From NCBI GenBank assembly GCA_030529845.1, contig JAUMWB010000004.1:233619-297618 (forward strand): 64,000 nucleotides of DNA. The letters run 5' to 3'. Both the position numbers and the translations under genes were made by a program. The notes under the pieces are model-generated. The model ran no database searches and was not told the DNA's origin. It worked only from the letters and a program-made list of their open reading frames with translations. Below, piece after piece: positions 28,371-37,505 of the stretch (the stretch's first letter is position 1; every line of letters starts with the position of its first letter). The stretch is from Rothia sp. (in: high G+C Gram-positive bacteria). GTDB lineage: Bacteria > Actinomycetota > Actinomycetes > Actinomycetales > Micrococcaceae.

Positions 28371-30344
28371 TTACTGAACCTTTCCAAAGATATCCAGGAT
28401 TTCCTGGGCTGTGCGGGCTTCTTCCAGCTGGGCTACGGCTGCCTTGCTGGAGAAGGTCTTAGCGATCTTCTGCAGCAGTTCCAGGTGGGTTCCACCGGCG
28501 CCAGCGATACCAATAACAAAGTTAACGGGCTTACCGTTCCATTCCACGGGTTCGCTCAGACGTACAAAGGACATAGCTGAGCTGTGGATAGCGTCCTTAG
28601 CTTCGTTGGTACCGTGGGGAATAGCCAGACCGTTACCCATGTAGGTAGAAACTGAGGCTTCGCGTTCGTGCATAGCAGCTACGTAGCTTTCATCAACCTT
28701 GCCGGTAGCAACCAGCAGGGCACCTGCCTGGTTGATGGCGTCGTCGCGGTCAGTAGCGCTGGCATCAAGCACGATAGTTGATGCGGTCAGCACCTGCTCT
28801 TCGGTGGCGACAGCGGTTGCGGTTGCAGCGGGTGCTGCGGACGCCGGTGCTTGAGCAGGTGCCTGGCTGCCGGTCTGCTGCTGACGGATCATTTCGACGA
28901 TTTCGTCGTAGCGGGGTGAGTTCATGAAGTTATCGACGGCAACGTGTACGGCGCTGGGGGTGGGAGCGGCTGCACGGTCTGCCAGGTCCTGGTGAGAGAC
29001 CAGCAGATCGTAGTCGTCTTTGAGGTTGTTGATCGCAGAGTTCACCACGGTGACGCGGTCGCCGAAGCCTGCGTCCTTGATCTTGTTGCGCAGCACCGAG
29101 GCGCCCATAGCAGAGGAACCCATACCGGCATCGCAAGCAAAGACGATAGAGCGGATTTCTCGATTCTTATCGGCGGTAGCGAATGCACCGGCGACAGAAG
29201 ACTTCTTGCCCTTCATCTCCTGCATCTTGGCTGCCGCTGCTTCGAGGTCGTCCTCGCTGTTCTTGGAGAACTTGAGGATGGGAGCTGCCACCAGGAAGGA
29301 AACGGCGGTAGCAATAAGCACACCCAGGTAAATCTTGAACAGGTCGCCGGGGGCAGCGACAGCGGTGATAGCGATGATGGAGCCGGGAGCGGACGCTGAG
29401 GTCAGACCTACGTTGAGGGTCATGAAGGTGAAGGTACCGGCCACGCCACCGGCGATGGTGGCGAGAATCAGCTGGGGCTTCATCAACACGTAGGGGAAGT
29501 AAATTTCGTGGATACCACCAAAGAAGTGAATCAGGGCTGCACCGGGTGCGGTTGCCTTAGCTGATCCGCGACCAAAGAAGCAGTAGGCCAACAGGATGCC
29601 CAGACCGGGGCCGGGGTTGGCTTCCAGCAGGTAGAGAATGGACTTGCCCTGTTCCAGAGCCTGGGCAGTACCCAGCGGGGTGATAATGCCGTGGTTGATG
29701 GCGTTATTGAGGAAGAGAACCTTAGCCGGTTCAATCAGCAGGGCGGTCAGCGGCAGCAGGCCGGTAGAGACCAGCCAGTCAACGGCGGCTTCAGCACCTG
29801 CTGAGAAGGCTCGCATCACGGGAGTCAGCAGGAACATGGAGCCCATTGCAGCAATAACTGCGAAAATGCCGGCGGAGAAGTTGTTGACTAGCATCTCGAA
29901 ACCGGGCTTGATTCTACCGTCCCAGAGGCCGTCCAGCTTCTTCATGCACCAGGCAGCCAGGGGGCCCATAATCATTGCACCCAGGAACATGGGCGAGCCG
30001 CCAGCTTCACCGATGAAAATTTCGGCGCTGGTACCCATAATGACGCCCATAGTAGCGGTTGCACCAACCACGCCACCGCGGTGATCGTAGATGAGTTTAC
30101 CGCCGGTGTAGGCAATCAGAATGGGCAAGAGGTAGGTCACCATGGGGCCGACCATGGTTGCTACGTATTCGCTGAAGCCTGCCAGGCTCGGGATGTACTG
30201 GGGCACAAGGCCCTTAGGGATAAAGAGTGCGGTAATGATACCCCACGCAATCAGGGCACCGATATTCGGCATAATCATGCTCGAAAGGAAGGTGCCAAAC
30301 TTCTGCACGCGCACGCGCAGACTGGGTGACGGTGTCTCTGCCAT
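28371..30344 (-). CDS. mtlA: PTS mannitol transporter, fused EIICBA
   Basis: 657 residues with all three mannitol PTS domains in one chain. The membrane EIIC domain covers about 1-345 (FGTFLSSMIMPNIGALIAWG; the GGIHEIYFPYVLMKP motif near 275). EIIB starts near 395, with the phosphocysteine Cys404 in IVFACDAGMGSSAMG. An Ala/Pro/Gln-rich linker (about 492-515) leads to EIIA, with the phosphohistidine His577 in GNGLAIPHGTNE. It takes up and phosphorylates mannitol using phosphate from HPr. A good AAGGA ribosome site precedes the ATG. A hairpin plus T run lies about 50 bases upstream. Confidence 0.96.
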   Translation of the reverse strand: MAETPSPSLRVRVQKFGTFLSSMIMPNIGALIAWGIITALFIPKGLVPQYIPSLAGFSEYVATMVGPMVTYLLPILIAYTGGKLIYDHRGGVVGATATMGVIMGTSAEIFIGEAGGSPMFLGAMIMGPLAAWCMKKLDGLWDGRIKPGFEMLVNNFSAGIFAVIAAMGSMFLLTPVMRAFSAGAEAAVDWLVSTGLLPLTALLIEPAKVLFLNNAINHGIITPLGTAQALEQGKSILYLLEANPGPGLGILLAYCFFGRGSAKATAPGAALIHFFGGIHEIYFPYVLMKPQLILATIAGGVAGTFTFMTLNVGLTSASAPGSIIAITAVAAPGDLFKIYLGVLIATAVSFLVAAPILKFSKNSEDDLEAAAAKMQEMKGKKSSVAGAFATADKNREIRSIVFACDAGMGSSAMGASVLRNKIKDAGFGDRVTVVNSAINNLKDDYDLLVSHQDLADRAAAPTPSAVHVAVDNFMNSPRYDEIVEMIRQQQTGSQAPAQAPASAAPAATATAVATEEQVLTASTIVLDASATDRDDAINQAGALLVATGKVDESYVAAMHEREASVSTYMGNGLAIPHGTNEAKDAIHSSAMSFVRLSEPVEWNGKPVNFVIGIAGAGGTHLELLQKIAKTFSSKAAVAQLEEARTAQEILDIFGKVQ

Positions 30345-30390
30345 AGAGTCCTTCTTAGAAATGTGTTTTCACAAGGGGTGTGATTCTACG

Positions 30391-30435
30391 TAAAAAGCTC
30401 TCTTTTGCCCACCAGCTTTGGTGGGGTAGAGAGCT
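30391..30435 (-). terminator. Intrinsic terminator-like hairpin in the mtlA leader
   Basis: Outer arms 30396-30402 and 30429-30435 and inner arms 30408-30414 and 30419-30425 form a two-part stem; on the minus strand it is followed at once by four T residues (complement of 30392-30395). It lies only about 50 bases upstream of the mtlA start and is separate from the glmM terminator, so it may be an attenuator of mtlA-mtlD. Confidence 0.6.
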
Positions 30436-30534
30436 GAGTGTCTTCAGTCTACCCCTCGCAAAGGCCACCACCTACAGCAAATATTGACCAGTTTCTCACA
30501 CCTGTTAGACAAGTTTAGGCTGCATCCAGAAAAA

Positions 30535-30575
30535 GCCGGGCCCCACTCCCCCAGTACAGGGAAGCAGAGCCCGGC
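30535..30575 (-). terminator. Terminator after glmM
   Basis: Seven-base GC arms (30535-30541, 30569-30575) with a long loop, followed on the minus strand by TTTT; 24 bases past the glmM stop. Confidence 0.6.
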
Positions 30576-30598
30576 AAAGACCAGAAAAGTAAGCTACT

Positions 30599-31954
30599 TT
30601 AGATAGCTAGTTCACGAGCTACAACATCGGCTAGGGCCTGGGCGGTTGCATCAGCAACCTCCTGGGTCTCAGCTTCGACCATGACACGAACCAGGGGCTC
30701 AGTACCCGAGGGACGCAGCAGAACTCTACCGGTGTCGCCCAGCTGAGCCTCGGCGTCCTTAATCGCTTCTTGTAGGGGCACGCAAGCGGCTACGCCAGCG
30801 CGATCAACGCCCTTGACGTTGATCAGCTTCTGGGGAGTTGCCTGCATACGGTTAGCCAGTTCAGAGAGAGGCAGACCGGTACGGGCCATCTCAGCAGCCA
30901 GGTGCAGGCCGGTCAGCACACCGTCACCAGTAGTAGCATGATCAGACATAATCACGTGACCCGACTGCTCGCCGCCCAGGTTGAAGCCGTTCTTGTTCAT
31001 GGATTCCAGCACATAGCGGTCGCCCACAGAAGTGCGCTCCAGCTTAATACCGTGTTCCTTGAGGAAGATTTCTAGGCCCAGTGAGGACATGACGGTAGCA
31101 ACCAGGGTATCGTCCTTAAGGGTTCCGGCTTCCTTCATCGACAGAGCCAGAATGGACATGATCTGGTCGCCATCAACCAGGTTGCCCTGCTCGTCAACGG
31201 CCATGCAGCGGTCGGCGTCACCGTCATGGGCGATACCCAGGTCGGCGCTGTGGCGAACCACTGCCTCCTGAAGCTTTTCGGGGTGGGTGGAACCTACTCC
31301 GTCGTTGATGTTAATACCGTCGGGTTCAGCGCCAATCACAAAGACCTTAGCGCCCAGAGTGCGGAAGGCATCAGGAGAGACACCGGAAGAAGCGCCGTTG
31401 GCGCAGTCCAACACTACCTTGAGCCCGTTGAGGCGGCGGTGCTCGGGCATGGTTGAGACCAGGTGCGTAACGTAACGATCTTCACCGTCGGTGAGCGGAC
31501 GGACGCGCCCCACCTCACCGTGGGTGGGGTAACGGAAGTCCTTTGAGCGATAGAGGGCCTCAATAGCGTCCTCAATCGCGTCATCTAGCTTCTTGCCGCC
31601 GCGGGCCAGGAACTTGATTCCATTGTCCTCGGCCGCGTTGTGGGAGGCAGAAATCATGACGCCGAAGTCAGCTTCTGTGCTGGCTACCAGGTAGGCTGCC
31701 GCAGGAGTGGGTACCATGCCCGCATCGAGCACGTCAACACCGGAGGCTGCGAAACCTGCGGTCATGGCAGCGCCGATGAACTCCCCGGAAATACGGGAGT
31801 CATGGGCGATAACAGCCTTGGGGCGGGCACCTTCTTTAACCGTATTGAACCCAAGGACGATGGACGCGGCCTGCGCTAGCTCCATAGCAAGAGCAGGAGT
31901 AATCACTTCGTTAGCGAGGCCGCGAACACCGTCGGTTCCGAATAATCTAGACAT
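30599..31954 (-). CDS. glmM: Phosphoglucosamine mutase
   Basis: 451 residues. Converts glucosamine-6-phosphate to glucosamine-1-phosphate, next after GlmS towards UDP-GlcNAc. [13 protein letters not shown] at the start, the phosphoserine loop [18 protein letters not shown], the metal site DGDADRCM and the C-terminal [15 protein letters not shown] are the four family signatures. It lies 25 bases after ppk2 but has no ribosome site before its ATG; a TAGAAT hexamer ends eight bases upstream, so a leaderless message from its own promoter is likely. Confidence 0.97.
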   Translation of the reverse strand: MSRLFGTDGVRGLANEVITPALAMELAQAASIVLGFNTVKEGARPKAVIAHDSRISGEFIGAAMTAGFAASGVDVLDAGMVPTPAAAYLVASTEADFGVMISASHNAAEDNGIKFLARGGKKLDDAIEDAIEALYRSKDFRYPTHGEVGRVRPLTDGEDRYVTHLVSTMPEHRRLNGLKVVLDCANGASSGVSPDAFRTLGAKVFVIGAEPDGININDGVGSTHPEKLQEAVVRHSADLGIAHDGDADRCMAVDEQGNLVDGDQIMSILALSMKEAGTLKDDTLVATVMSSLGLEIFLKEHGIKLERTSVGDRYVLESMNKNGFNLGGEQSGHVIMSDHATTGDGVLTGLHLAAEMARTGLPLSELANRMQATPQKLINVKGVDRAGVAACVPLQEAIKDAEAQLGDTGRVLLRPSGTEPLVRVMVEAETQEVADATAQALADVVARELAI

Positions 31955-31979
31955 TACTGATTATTCTACGCGCTACCTA

Positions 31980-33065
31980 CTATTTTTCTTCGCGTAGAAC
32001 GGGGAAACCCTCTGGGTTTTCGGGCACATCGTCTTCTAGAACATCTGATCCCTTACCCACGATGAGCGGGTCGGTGGAACCGACCAGGGCGTGGTCCTTA
32101 TCGGGGTAGTCGAACTGGTTGAGCACGTGGCGCATGGCTTCGAGGCGGGCGCGCTTCTTATCGTTGGACTTTACAACGGTCCAGGGGGCATCGCCGGTAT
32201 CGGTGTAGAAGAACATGGCTTCTTTAGCCGCGGTGTAGTCGTCCCACTTATCGAGGGAGGCCAGATCGGTGGGAGACAGCTTCCATTGGCGGACGGGGTC
32301 GGTGCGGCGGGAGTTGAAACGAGCTAGCTGCTCTGCGCGGGTGACGGAGAACCAGAACTTGATCAGCTTGACGCCTGAGTTAACCAGCATGCGCTCCAGC
32401 TCGGGCACTTCACGCATGAATTCGTAGTACTGCTGGGAGGTGCAGTAGCCCATGACGCGTTCCACGCCTGCTCGGTTGTACCAGGAGCGGTCCATCAGAA
32501 CGATTTCACCGCCGGAGGGCAGGTGCTGGATGTAGCGCTGGAAGTACCACTGGGTCTGCTCGACGTCGGTGGGCTTTTCAAGCGCAACCACGCGGGCACC
32601 GCGGGGGTTCAGGTGCTCCATAAAACGCTTGATGGCACCGCCCTTACCAGCTGCATCTCGGCCTTCGAAGATAATTAGCACCTTCTGGCCGGTTTCCTTA
32701 ACCCAGAGCTGTAGTTTGAGCAGCTCAATCTGCAGGGCTCGCTTTTCCTTCTCGTATTCCTTACGGGAAAGCTTCTTGTCGTAGGGGTAGCCAGCTTTCC
32801 AGGCGTCCGACTTTTCCCCGTCCCCGCTGAGCTTCTTGGTCAGAGAAGAAATTTCATCAAGCTCTGCACTGTAGTCTTCTACTACTGATACACGGCGGGT
32901 TTCTTTGGTCAGTGCCGCTTTGACGGCTTCTTTCTTGGGGTCAGTGGCCTGTTGGGGAGCGTCCTGTTCCACAGCCTCGGTGCTGGGAGTTTCAACCTCG
33001 GTGGCGGCGTCCTTGCCTGCGGCCTTGGTGGAGCGTGAAGTGCGAGGGGTAGTCGAAGATGCCAT
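31980..33065 (-). CDS. ppk2: Polyphosphate kinase 2
   Basis: 361 residues from the ATG at 33065, which has a GAAAGGG site. The frame is open to 33125, but that part looks non-coding. PPK2 uses polyphosphate to phosphorylate nucleotides. The Walker A segment LIIFEGRDAAGKGGAIKRFMEHLNPRGARVVAL, the lid-region TDVEQTQWYFQRYIQHLP, and the Walker B MDRSWYNRAGVERVMGYCT are clear. The N-terminal 85 residues are Ser/Thr/Ala/Lys-rich and outside the core domain. Whether it makes NTPs (class I) or acts on NMPs cannot be told from motifs alone. Confidence 0.92.
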   Translation of the reverse strand: MASSTTPRTSRSTKAAGKDAATEVETPSTEAVEQDAPQQATDPKKEAVKAALTKETRRVSVVEDYSAELDEISSLTKKLSGDGEKSDAWKAGYPYDKKLSRKEYEKEKRALQIELLKLQLWVKETGQKVLIIFEGRDAAGKGGAIKRFMEHLNPRGARVVALEKPTDVEQTQWYFQRYIQHLPSGGEIVLMDRSWYNRAGVERVMGYCTSQQYYEFMREVPELERMLVNSGVKLIKFWFSVTRAEQLARFNSRRTDPVRQWKLSPTDLASLDKWDDYTAAKEAMFFYTDTGDAPWTVVKSNDKKRARLEAMRHVLNQFDYPDKDHALVGSTDPLIVGKGSDVLEDDVPENPEGFPVLREEK

Positions 33066-33216
33066 GGGCACCCTTTCTCTCGTGTGTATGTTCCACACCC
33101 ATTCTAGGCCTAAGACGTGAGACACCCCACTGTTACACGTCTTTTGACCCTAAGCTAGGGCGATCGCAGACCCCACCTCTAAAACTGGGAGTGGGTATAG
33201 TCAAGGGTAAAACTTC

Positions 33217-34374
33217 TTATGGGGAGGGGCGGACGGCAAAGCCGTACTGCCCCATTCCACCTACACCCTTGATGGGGTCTAGCTCAAGTTGGTCCACCAA
33301 GGCCCCGTCACTCCTGGCATAGGTATGGATAGCATACTGATCGCCATCGCCAGGCAGCTCCACTAGCTGGTAGATGAAGTCCTCATCTACCTCAACCTCA
33401 TTTTGACTTACTTTTCTTCCCCCATCATAGCCTTCTAGGTTAAGAAGTCTGTGGGTTTCCCCGGTAAGAATATCTGTTCTATAGAAATAGTCTGGAGTGA
33501 ACCAGTCTAAGTACCGGGAGTTATAGAGGTCAGGGCCCATCGTGTAGATGGTTGAAGTATATGTCTCATCTGAGATAAGAGGTTTAATCTCGGACTCCCC
33601 GCTGGATATATCTACAGAGACAAGAGAAATGTCAGAAATATTTTCATTATCTGGGGAATACATGAGTGCGTAAAAATTATTAGTGGTGCACACTAAGCCA
33701 TATAGGGAAGTACTGCGCCACTCTGAGGCGGTATGGTTCCACAGTGGCTTCACCGATAAATTTTGGCCATCAAAGACTTGGGAAATCAGAATCTGTGAAG
33801 ATGTATTTTCCTCTAAGTCTAAGGTGGGGCCACGATTTTTACCACCCCCTATCATTTTTCCATCTGGGCATGTGGCTATAGTCTCTACTGACTCAGTAAT
33901 AGTTTCGAGCTGGTTCCCATGAGTATCTGTTAATGTGAATTGGTTCTTATATTCACCCCTTTTACCGCCTAGGTTAAAGGTTGAAAGGTATGTTCCGTTA
34001 GAGACGGCTATATCATTTTGCAGGTCGGTTTTAGGTGCTTCGAATTTCTCGATTTTCTGTTCGCCTACAATATAGTTGTGGGATTGGTCTGCGAAGGAAA
34101 GTTCATGGGCAGAGCCCCAGATGACCTCCCCTCCGTCCATGCCGTCAGTTTTGATGGCCTGGTGCCCTCCTTCTTCGTCTACAAGGAGGACGTAACCGTG
34201 GTTGGGTGTGAAGACTGAGAAATCGTTGAGGAATAGGCTGGGAGGGCTAAAGTAGAGAGCGTATTTCACTCCTTCGAGGGAGGGGCTTGTGGTTTGCGCA
34301 CTTCCGCTACAGGAGCTGAGAGCTAGAACAAGCAGGGAGCAGAGACTAGCAATTTTTGCCTTCTTCCCCCACAT
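33217..34374 (-). CDS. Putative lipoprotein of unknown function
   Basis: 385 residues. Positively charged N-terminus, hydrophobic core and lipobox LSSC give a lipoprotein with Cys22. The rest shows no family I recognise; many short strand-like segments alternating with turns (for example LDWFTPDYFYRTDILTGETHRLL) are compatible with a beta-propeller, but this is a guess. Its ATG shares a base with the stop of the preceding cysteine hydrolase gene (TAATG), so the two are translationally coupled. The coding sequence is clearly more AT-rich than the rest of the window and uses A/T-ending codons, a sign of horizontal acquisition. Confidence 0.72.
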   Translation of the reverse strand: MWGKKAKIASLCSLLVLALSSCSGSAQTTSPSLEGVKYALYFSPPSLFLNDFSVFTPNHGYVLLVDEEGGHQAIKTDGMDGGEVIWGSAHELSFADQSHNYIVGEQKIEKFEAPKTDLQNDIAVSNGTYLSTFNLGGKRGEYKNQFTLTDTHGNQLETITESVETIATCPDGKMIGGGKNRGPTLDLEENTSSQILISQVFDGQNLSVKPLWNHTASEWRSTSLYGLVCTTNNFYALMYSPDNENISDISLVSVDISSGESEIKPLISDETYTSTIYTMGPDLYNSRYLDWFTPDYFYRTDILTGETHRLLNLEGYDGGRKVSQNEVEVDEDFIYQLVELPGDGDQYAIHTYARSDGALVDQLELDPIKGVGGMGQYGFAVRPSP

Positions 34375-35111
34375 TATTTTTTAATTTCTTCGTAGAGGGT
34401 CACATGCTCAGAACTCTGAAAATCATAGGGATAAACACCTGTACCGCCGTCACTATCAAGATCGATTCCGGAGGTCTCAAAGTAAGCAGCCCAGACCAGT
34501 TCGGAACAGTTCAGGTGTTGACGGCCATTCTCTTTGTTGTTGAGGAACCCAATATCGTAGGGCTTATCAATGAAATTTTCTTTAGCATGCCGAGCAGCCG
34601 CATCCCTATTTTCTTGGGAGGTATTTACCCTATATTTCTCAATACCGGAAGGTAGCTTGTAATCATCAACCTTAACCTCACGACTTAACCGGTTAAGCCC
34701 TGGTGCTTCAACCAGAATATCTGTATCAACATATAAGGCGTTATGGCCATGATTTACACCAGGAATCCGTGTAATGTTGGAGGGAGCAATAAAAAAATCA
34801 CCAATATTTTCTGCTTTGCCAACATATACGAGCCCCTCTTTAGCCGATCGGAAAACAGTATCACCCCTGTAGCCGTTTTCTTCTGCTTTCTCAGCAGATG
34901 CCTTAGCTACTTCCAGATTTTCCTGGGCAACCTGCTCAGAGCTCTTACCGGTTCTCTGCGCTATGTCTTCCACCGCCAAGCGCATATCCTCCGCTGTGGA
35001 GCCAGGATTATAGGTGGCTAGTTCCTCATAGATACTCTGACCGCTGGCAACTGTTGTACCAGAAGAAACTAAGAGAGTAAGCACAGCGAGGGTGGTAAGG
35101 GGCTTCTTCAT
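34374..35111 (-). CDS. Secreted YycO/YiiX-type NlpC/P60-like cysteine hydrolase
   Basis: 245 residues from the ATG at 35111, which has an AAAGGAG site seven bases upstream (earlier in-frame codons are not needed). A signal peptide (about 1-23) is followed by a helical segment (about 35-80) and a permuted papain-like domain: GHNALYVD with candidate catalytic His123, then NCSELVWAAY with candidate nucleophile Cys202, and GIDLDSDGG after it. This layout is that of the YycO/YiiX family, thought to act on amide or ester bonds in the envelope. AT-rich, lying between rpsI and ppk2 and coupled to the lipoprotein gene that follows. Confidence 0.82.
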   Translation of the reverse strand: MKKPLTTLAVLTLLVSSGTTVASGQSIYEELATYNPGSTAEDMRLAVEDIAQRTGKSSEQVAQENLEVAKASAEKAEENGYRGDTVFRSAKEGLVYVGKAENIGDFFIAPSNITRIPGVNHGHNALYVDTDILVEAPGLNRLSREVKVDDYKLPSGIEKYRVNTSQENRDAAARHAKENFIDKPYDIGFLNNKENGRQHLNCSELVWAAYFETSGIDLDSDGGTGVYPYDFQSSEHVTLYEEIKK

Positions 35112-35191
35112 AGCATATCTCCTTTGGTAAGCTAACTTTCCAGTAATCTTAGCATCCCCCCCTGTTGGCTCGTCAACCCCCTGCATAGGAA

Positions 35192-35222
35192 AGCGCCCCT
35201 TCTGTTGAACAGAAGGGGCGCT
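35192..35222 (-). terminator. Terminator after rpsI
   Basis: Perfect 13-base arms (35192-35204, 35210-35222) with a TTGAA loop, about 40 bases past the rpsI stop. It separates the ribosomal genes from the AT-rich gene pair. Confidence 0.85.
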
Positions 35223-35264
35223 CCAGCCCCGGCAAGCAAGCGGAGCAAAAAAATTGTAAGGCCT

Positions 35265-35753
35265 TTAGCGCTTTGAGAACTGTGAAGCCTTGCGTGCCTT
35301 CTTAAGACCAGCCTTCTTACGCTCGATAACGCGAGCGTCGCGGGTCAGGAAGCCTGCCTTCTTGAGGGCGGGGCGGTTGTTCTCAGCGTCAATCTCGTTC
35401 AGAGCACGAGCAACGCCAAGACGCAGAGCGCCAGCCTGACCGGAGGGGCCGCCACCTGAGATACGTGCGAAGACGTCATAGGCGCCTTCGAGTTCAAGCA
35501 GCTTGAAGGGGTCGTTTACTTCCTGCTGGTGCAGCTTGTTGGGGAAGTAGTTGTCGAGCTCGCGACCGTTGACGGTCCACTTGCCGGTACCGGGTACCAG
35601 GCGGACGCGGGCAACGGCTTCCTTGCGACGGCCAACAGCCTGACCACCAACGGTCAGTGCGGGGCGGGCAGCCTTTTCAGCAACGGGTGCTGAAGACTCG
35701 GAAGTGTAGCTGGTGAGCTCTTCTTCGGTGGTGTACTCTTCGTTCTGAGCCAC
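35265..35753 (-). CDS. rpsI: 30S ribosomal protein S9
   Basis: 162 residues. The conserved core starts near residue 37 ([25 protein letters not shown]) and ends in the basic tail [17 protein letters not shown] that reaches the P-site tRNA. The first 30 or so residues form an acidic Ser/Thr/Glu extension seen in actinobacterial S9. GTG start with AAAGGAG six bases upstream. It follows rplM by 35 bases, the usual L13-S9 pair. Confidence 0.97.
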   Translation of the reverse strand: MAQNEEYTTEEELTSYTSESSAPVAEKAARPALTVGGQAVGRRKEAVARVRLVPGTGKWTVNGRELDNYFPNKLHQQEVNDPFKLLELEGAYDVFARISGGGPSGQAGALRLGVARALNEIDAENNRPALKKAGFLTRDARVIERKKAGLKKARKASQFSKR

Positions 35754-35788
35754 GATGTCTCCTTTAATAGTTCTTTCGTAGGCCCGAA

Positions 35789-36232
35789 TTACTGGGCAAC
35801 CTGGGTGAATTCGTAGGTCTTGGGCTGCTGAGCTGCGTGGGGGTGCTCGGAACCTGCGTAGACCTTGAGGTTCTTGAGCTGCTGGGCAGCCAGCTTGTTC
35901 TTGGGGAGCATGCCCTTAACAGCCTTTTCTACGGCGCGAACAGGGTTGGTTTCCAACAGTTCGGCGTAGTTGACTGACTTCAGACCACCGGGGTAACCGG
36001 AGTGGCGGTAGGCACGCTTCTGCTCAAGCTTGGCACCGGTCAGTGCAACCTTTTCAGCGTTGATGATGATGACGGAGTCACCCATGTCAACGTGGGGTGC
36101 GAAGGTGGGCTTGTGCTTGCCGCGCAGCAGGATTGCGGTCTGGCTTGCGAGACGGCCGAGAACAACATCAGAGGCATCGATGATGTGCCACTGGCGGTTG
36201 TTGTCGCCTGACTTCGGAGTGTAAGTGCGCAA
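35789..36232 (-). CDS. rplM: 50S ribosomal protein L13
   Basis: 147 residues when started at the TTG at 36232, giving [29 protein letters not shown], the normal actinobacterial L13 N-terminus. An AAAGG site lies about eight bases upstream. An in-frame ATG at 36328 would add 32 residues unlike any L13. The core ([59 protein letters not shown]) is complete. Cotranscribed with rpsI from a promoter in the 290-base gap after truA. Confidence 0.95.
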   Translation of the reverse strand: MRTYTPKSGDNNRQWHIIDASDVVLGRLASQTAILLRGKHKPTFAPHVDMGDSVIIINAEKVALTGAKLEQKRAYRHSGYPGGLKSVNYAELLETNPVRAVEKAVKGMLPKNKLAAQQLKNLKVYAGSEHPHAAQQPKTYEFTQVAQ

Positions 36233-36504
36233 AATTTCGCCTTTTCTCGTTTCTTGTAGCGCTAGTTGGGTATCGCGCTGGTTTACATAGGTGCGCTTAC
36301 GCAGGGTTTGGGTGAGGGCCAAACGCATCTGCGGTACCGATTTCCTCAGACCTCTTGTTCCCCGTTATTGTCCTGCAACTAGACCGAAGAACAGGGTACG
36401 AAATGAGGGCGGTATACGCACAACGTATGAAACTATACCCAACTCTAGGTCTTTAAGCCAGGTCTGAGGCCGTTAAACTTAGCCGGTTTGACCGACCTCA
36501 CCTT

Positions 36505-36526
36505 TAAATCACAGGCTTGTGATTTA
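36505..36526 (-). terminator. Hairpin overlapping the truA stop
   Basis: Nine-base perfect AT-rich arms (36505-36513, 36518-36526) with a GGCT loop; the right arm includes the truA stop codon. Possible weak terminator of truA. Confidence 0.45.
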
Positions 36527-37453
36527 GAGGGTTCGTAGGTTGCGGGCTTTTTCACTCTGGGCTGCATAACCGGACGCCTCAGGGTAGGTGATAGAGGCCA
36601 GGGCCAGACCGCGCGGAGCAGCTAGGCGGACCTGGGAATCGCGCACCGGGGCGGTGATACGGGAGATGAGCCAGGCTTCGTCCTTACTCCCCTCCCCTAC
36701 CATGACCAGGGAAGCAATGAGGGTGCGCACCATGTTGTGGCAAAAAGCGTCGGCTCTAATGGTTGCCTCGATAAGGCCGTCCTCCCGCCGGATAAATCGG
36801 AGTTCGCACAGCTCACGAATCGTAGTAGACCCTTGGCGAGGTTTACAGAAAGACAGGAAGTCATTGAGACCCAATAGATTCTGGGCAGCGCGGTTCATCA
36901 GTTCAAGATCAAGTATCGGGTTGATTTGCCAGGCATGATGGCGGTTGAGCGGGTTACTACCGGTTTCGTCCTGCCCCTCTTCGAGCAGGTACCGGTAAGA
37001 ACGCTCTAGGGCCGAGAAGCGAGCATCGAAATCGCTTGGGACCTCCTGACAGCTACTGACCGTAATAGCTTTTTGCAGGTAGCCCTGTAGGCGGGCAGGC
37101 ATCCCTAGTTCTGCTTCTGCATCAGCCAAAGCCCGGCTGAGGGCTCCGCGCAGTTTGCGGCATAGGGCGGACGCTGGGGCGTCCTGACTGCGCCCGGGTA
37201 GTCGCTCCCAGGCGTCCTGGGCAACATCGAAGTGCACCACCTGGTGCAGGGCATGAACTCCGGCGTCGGTGCGCCCTGCCACCGTCGTGTAGATGGGGCG
37301 ACGGAAGATAAGGGCTAGGGCTTCTTCAAGGACTCCCTGGACAGTGATAAGCCCCGGCTGTTTGGCCCAACCTGCGAAGGGTCCGCCATCGTAGGCAAAA
37401 TCAAGGCGCACGCGTACGCGGGGCTCATACACTTGTTCTAGTGTTTCAATCAC
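36524..37453 (-). CDS. truA: tRNA pseudouridine(38-40) synthase TruA
   Basis: 309 residues. Forms pseudouridine at positions 38-40 of tRNA anticodon arms. RVRLDFAYDGGPFAGWAKQPG is the N-terminal signature; VAGRTDAGVHALHQVVHFD carries the catalytic Asp; FLSFCKPRQGSTTIRELCEL and RADAFCHNMVRTLIASLVMVGEG are further TruA motifs. It follows rplQ as in most actinobacteria, but a strong hairpin lies between them. A polar C-terminal segment extends a little past the core. Confidence 0.95.
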   Translation of the reverse strand: MIETLEQVYEPRVRVRLDFAYDGGPFAGWAKQPGLITVQGVLEEALALIFRRPIYTTVAGRTDAGVHALHQVVHFDVAQDAWERLPGRSQDAPASALCRKLRGALSRALADAEAELGMPARLQGYLQKAITVSSCQEVPSDFDARFSALERSYRYLLEEGQDETGSNPLNRHHAWQINPILDLELMNRAAQNLLGLNDFLSFCKPRQGSTTIRELCELRFIRREDGLIEATIRADAFCHNMVRTLIASLVMVGEGSKDEAWLISRITAPVRDSQVRLAAPRGLALASITYPEASGYAAQSEKARNLRTL

Positions 37454-37505
37454 GGCTTTCCTTCGTTGATGGGCTTGGACTCACTCAACTTTACCCTGTA
37501 CAGGC

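Noticed and set aside
28371-30344. Fusion artefact in the mannitol PTS protein
   Set aside because: EIIC, EIIB and EIIA in one chain is a normal MtlA layout; both phosphorylation sites are intact.
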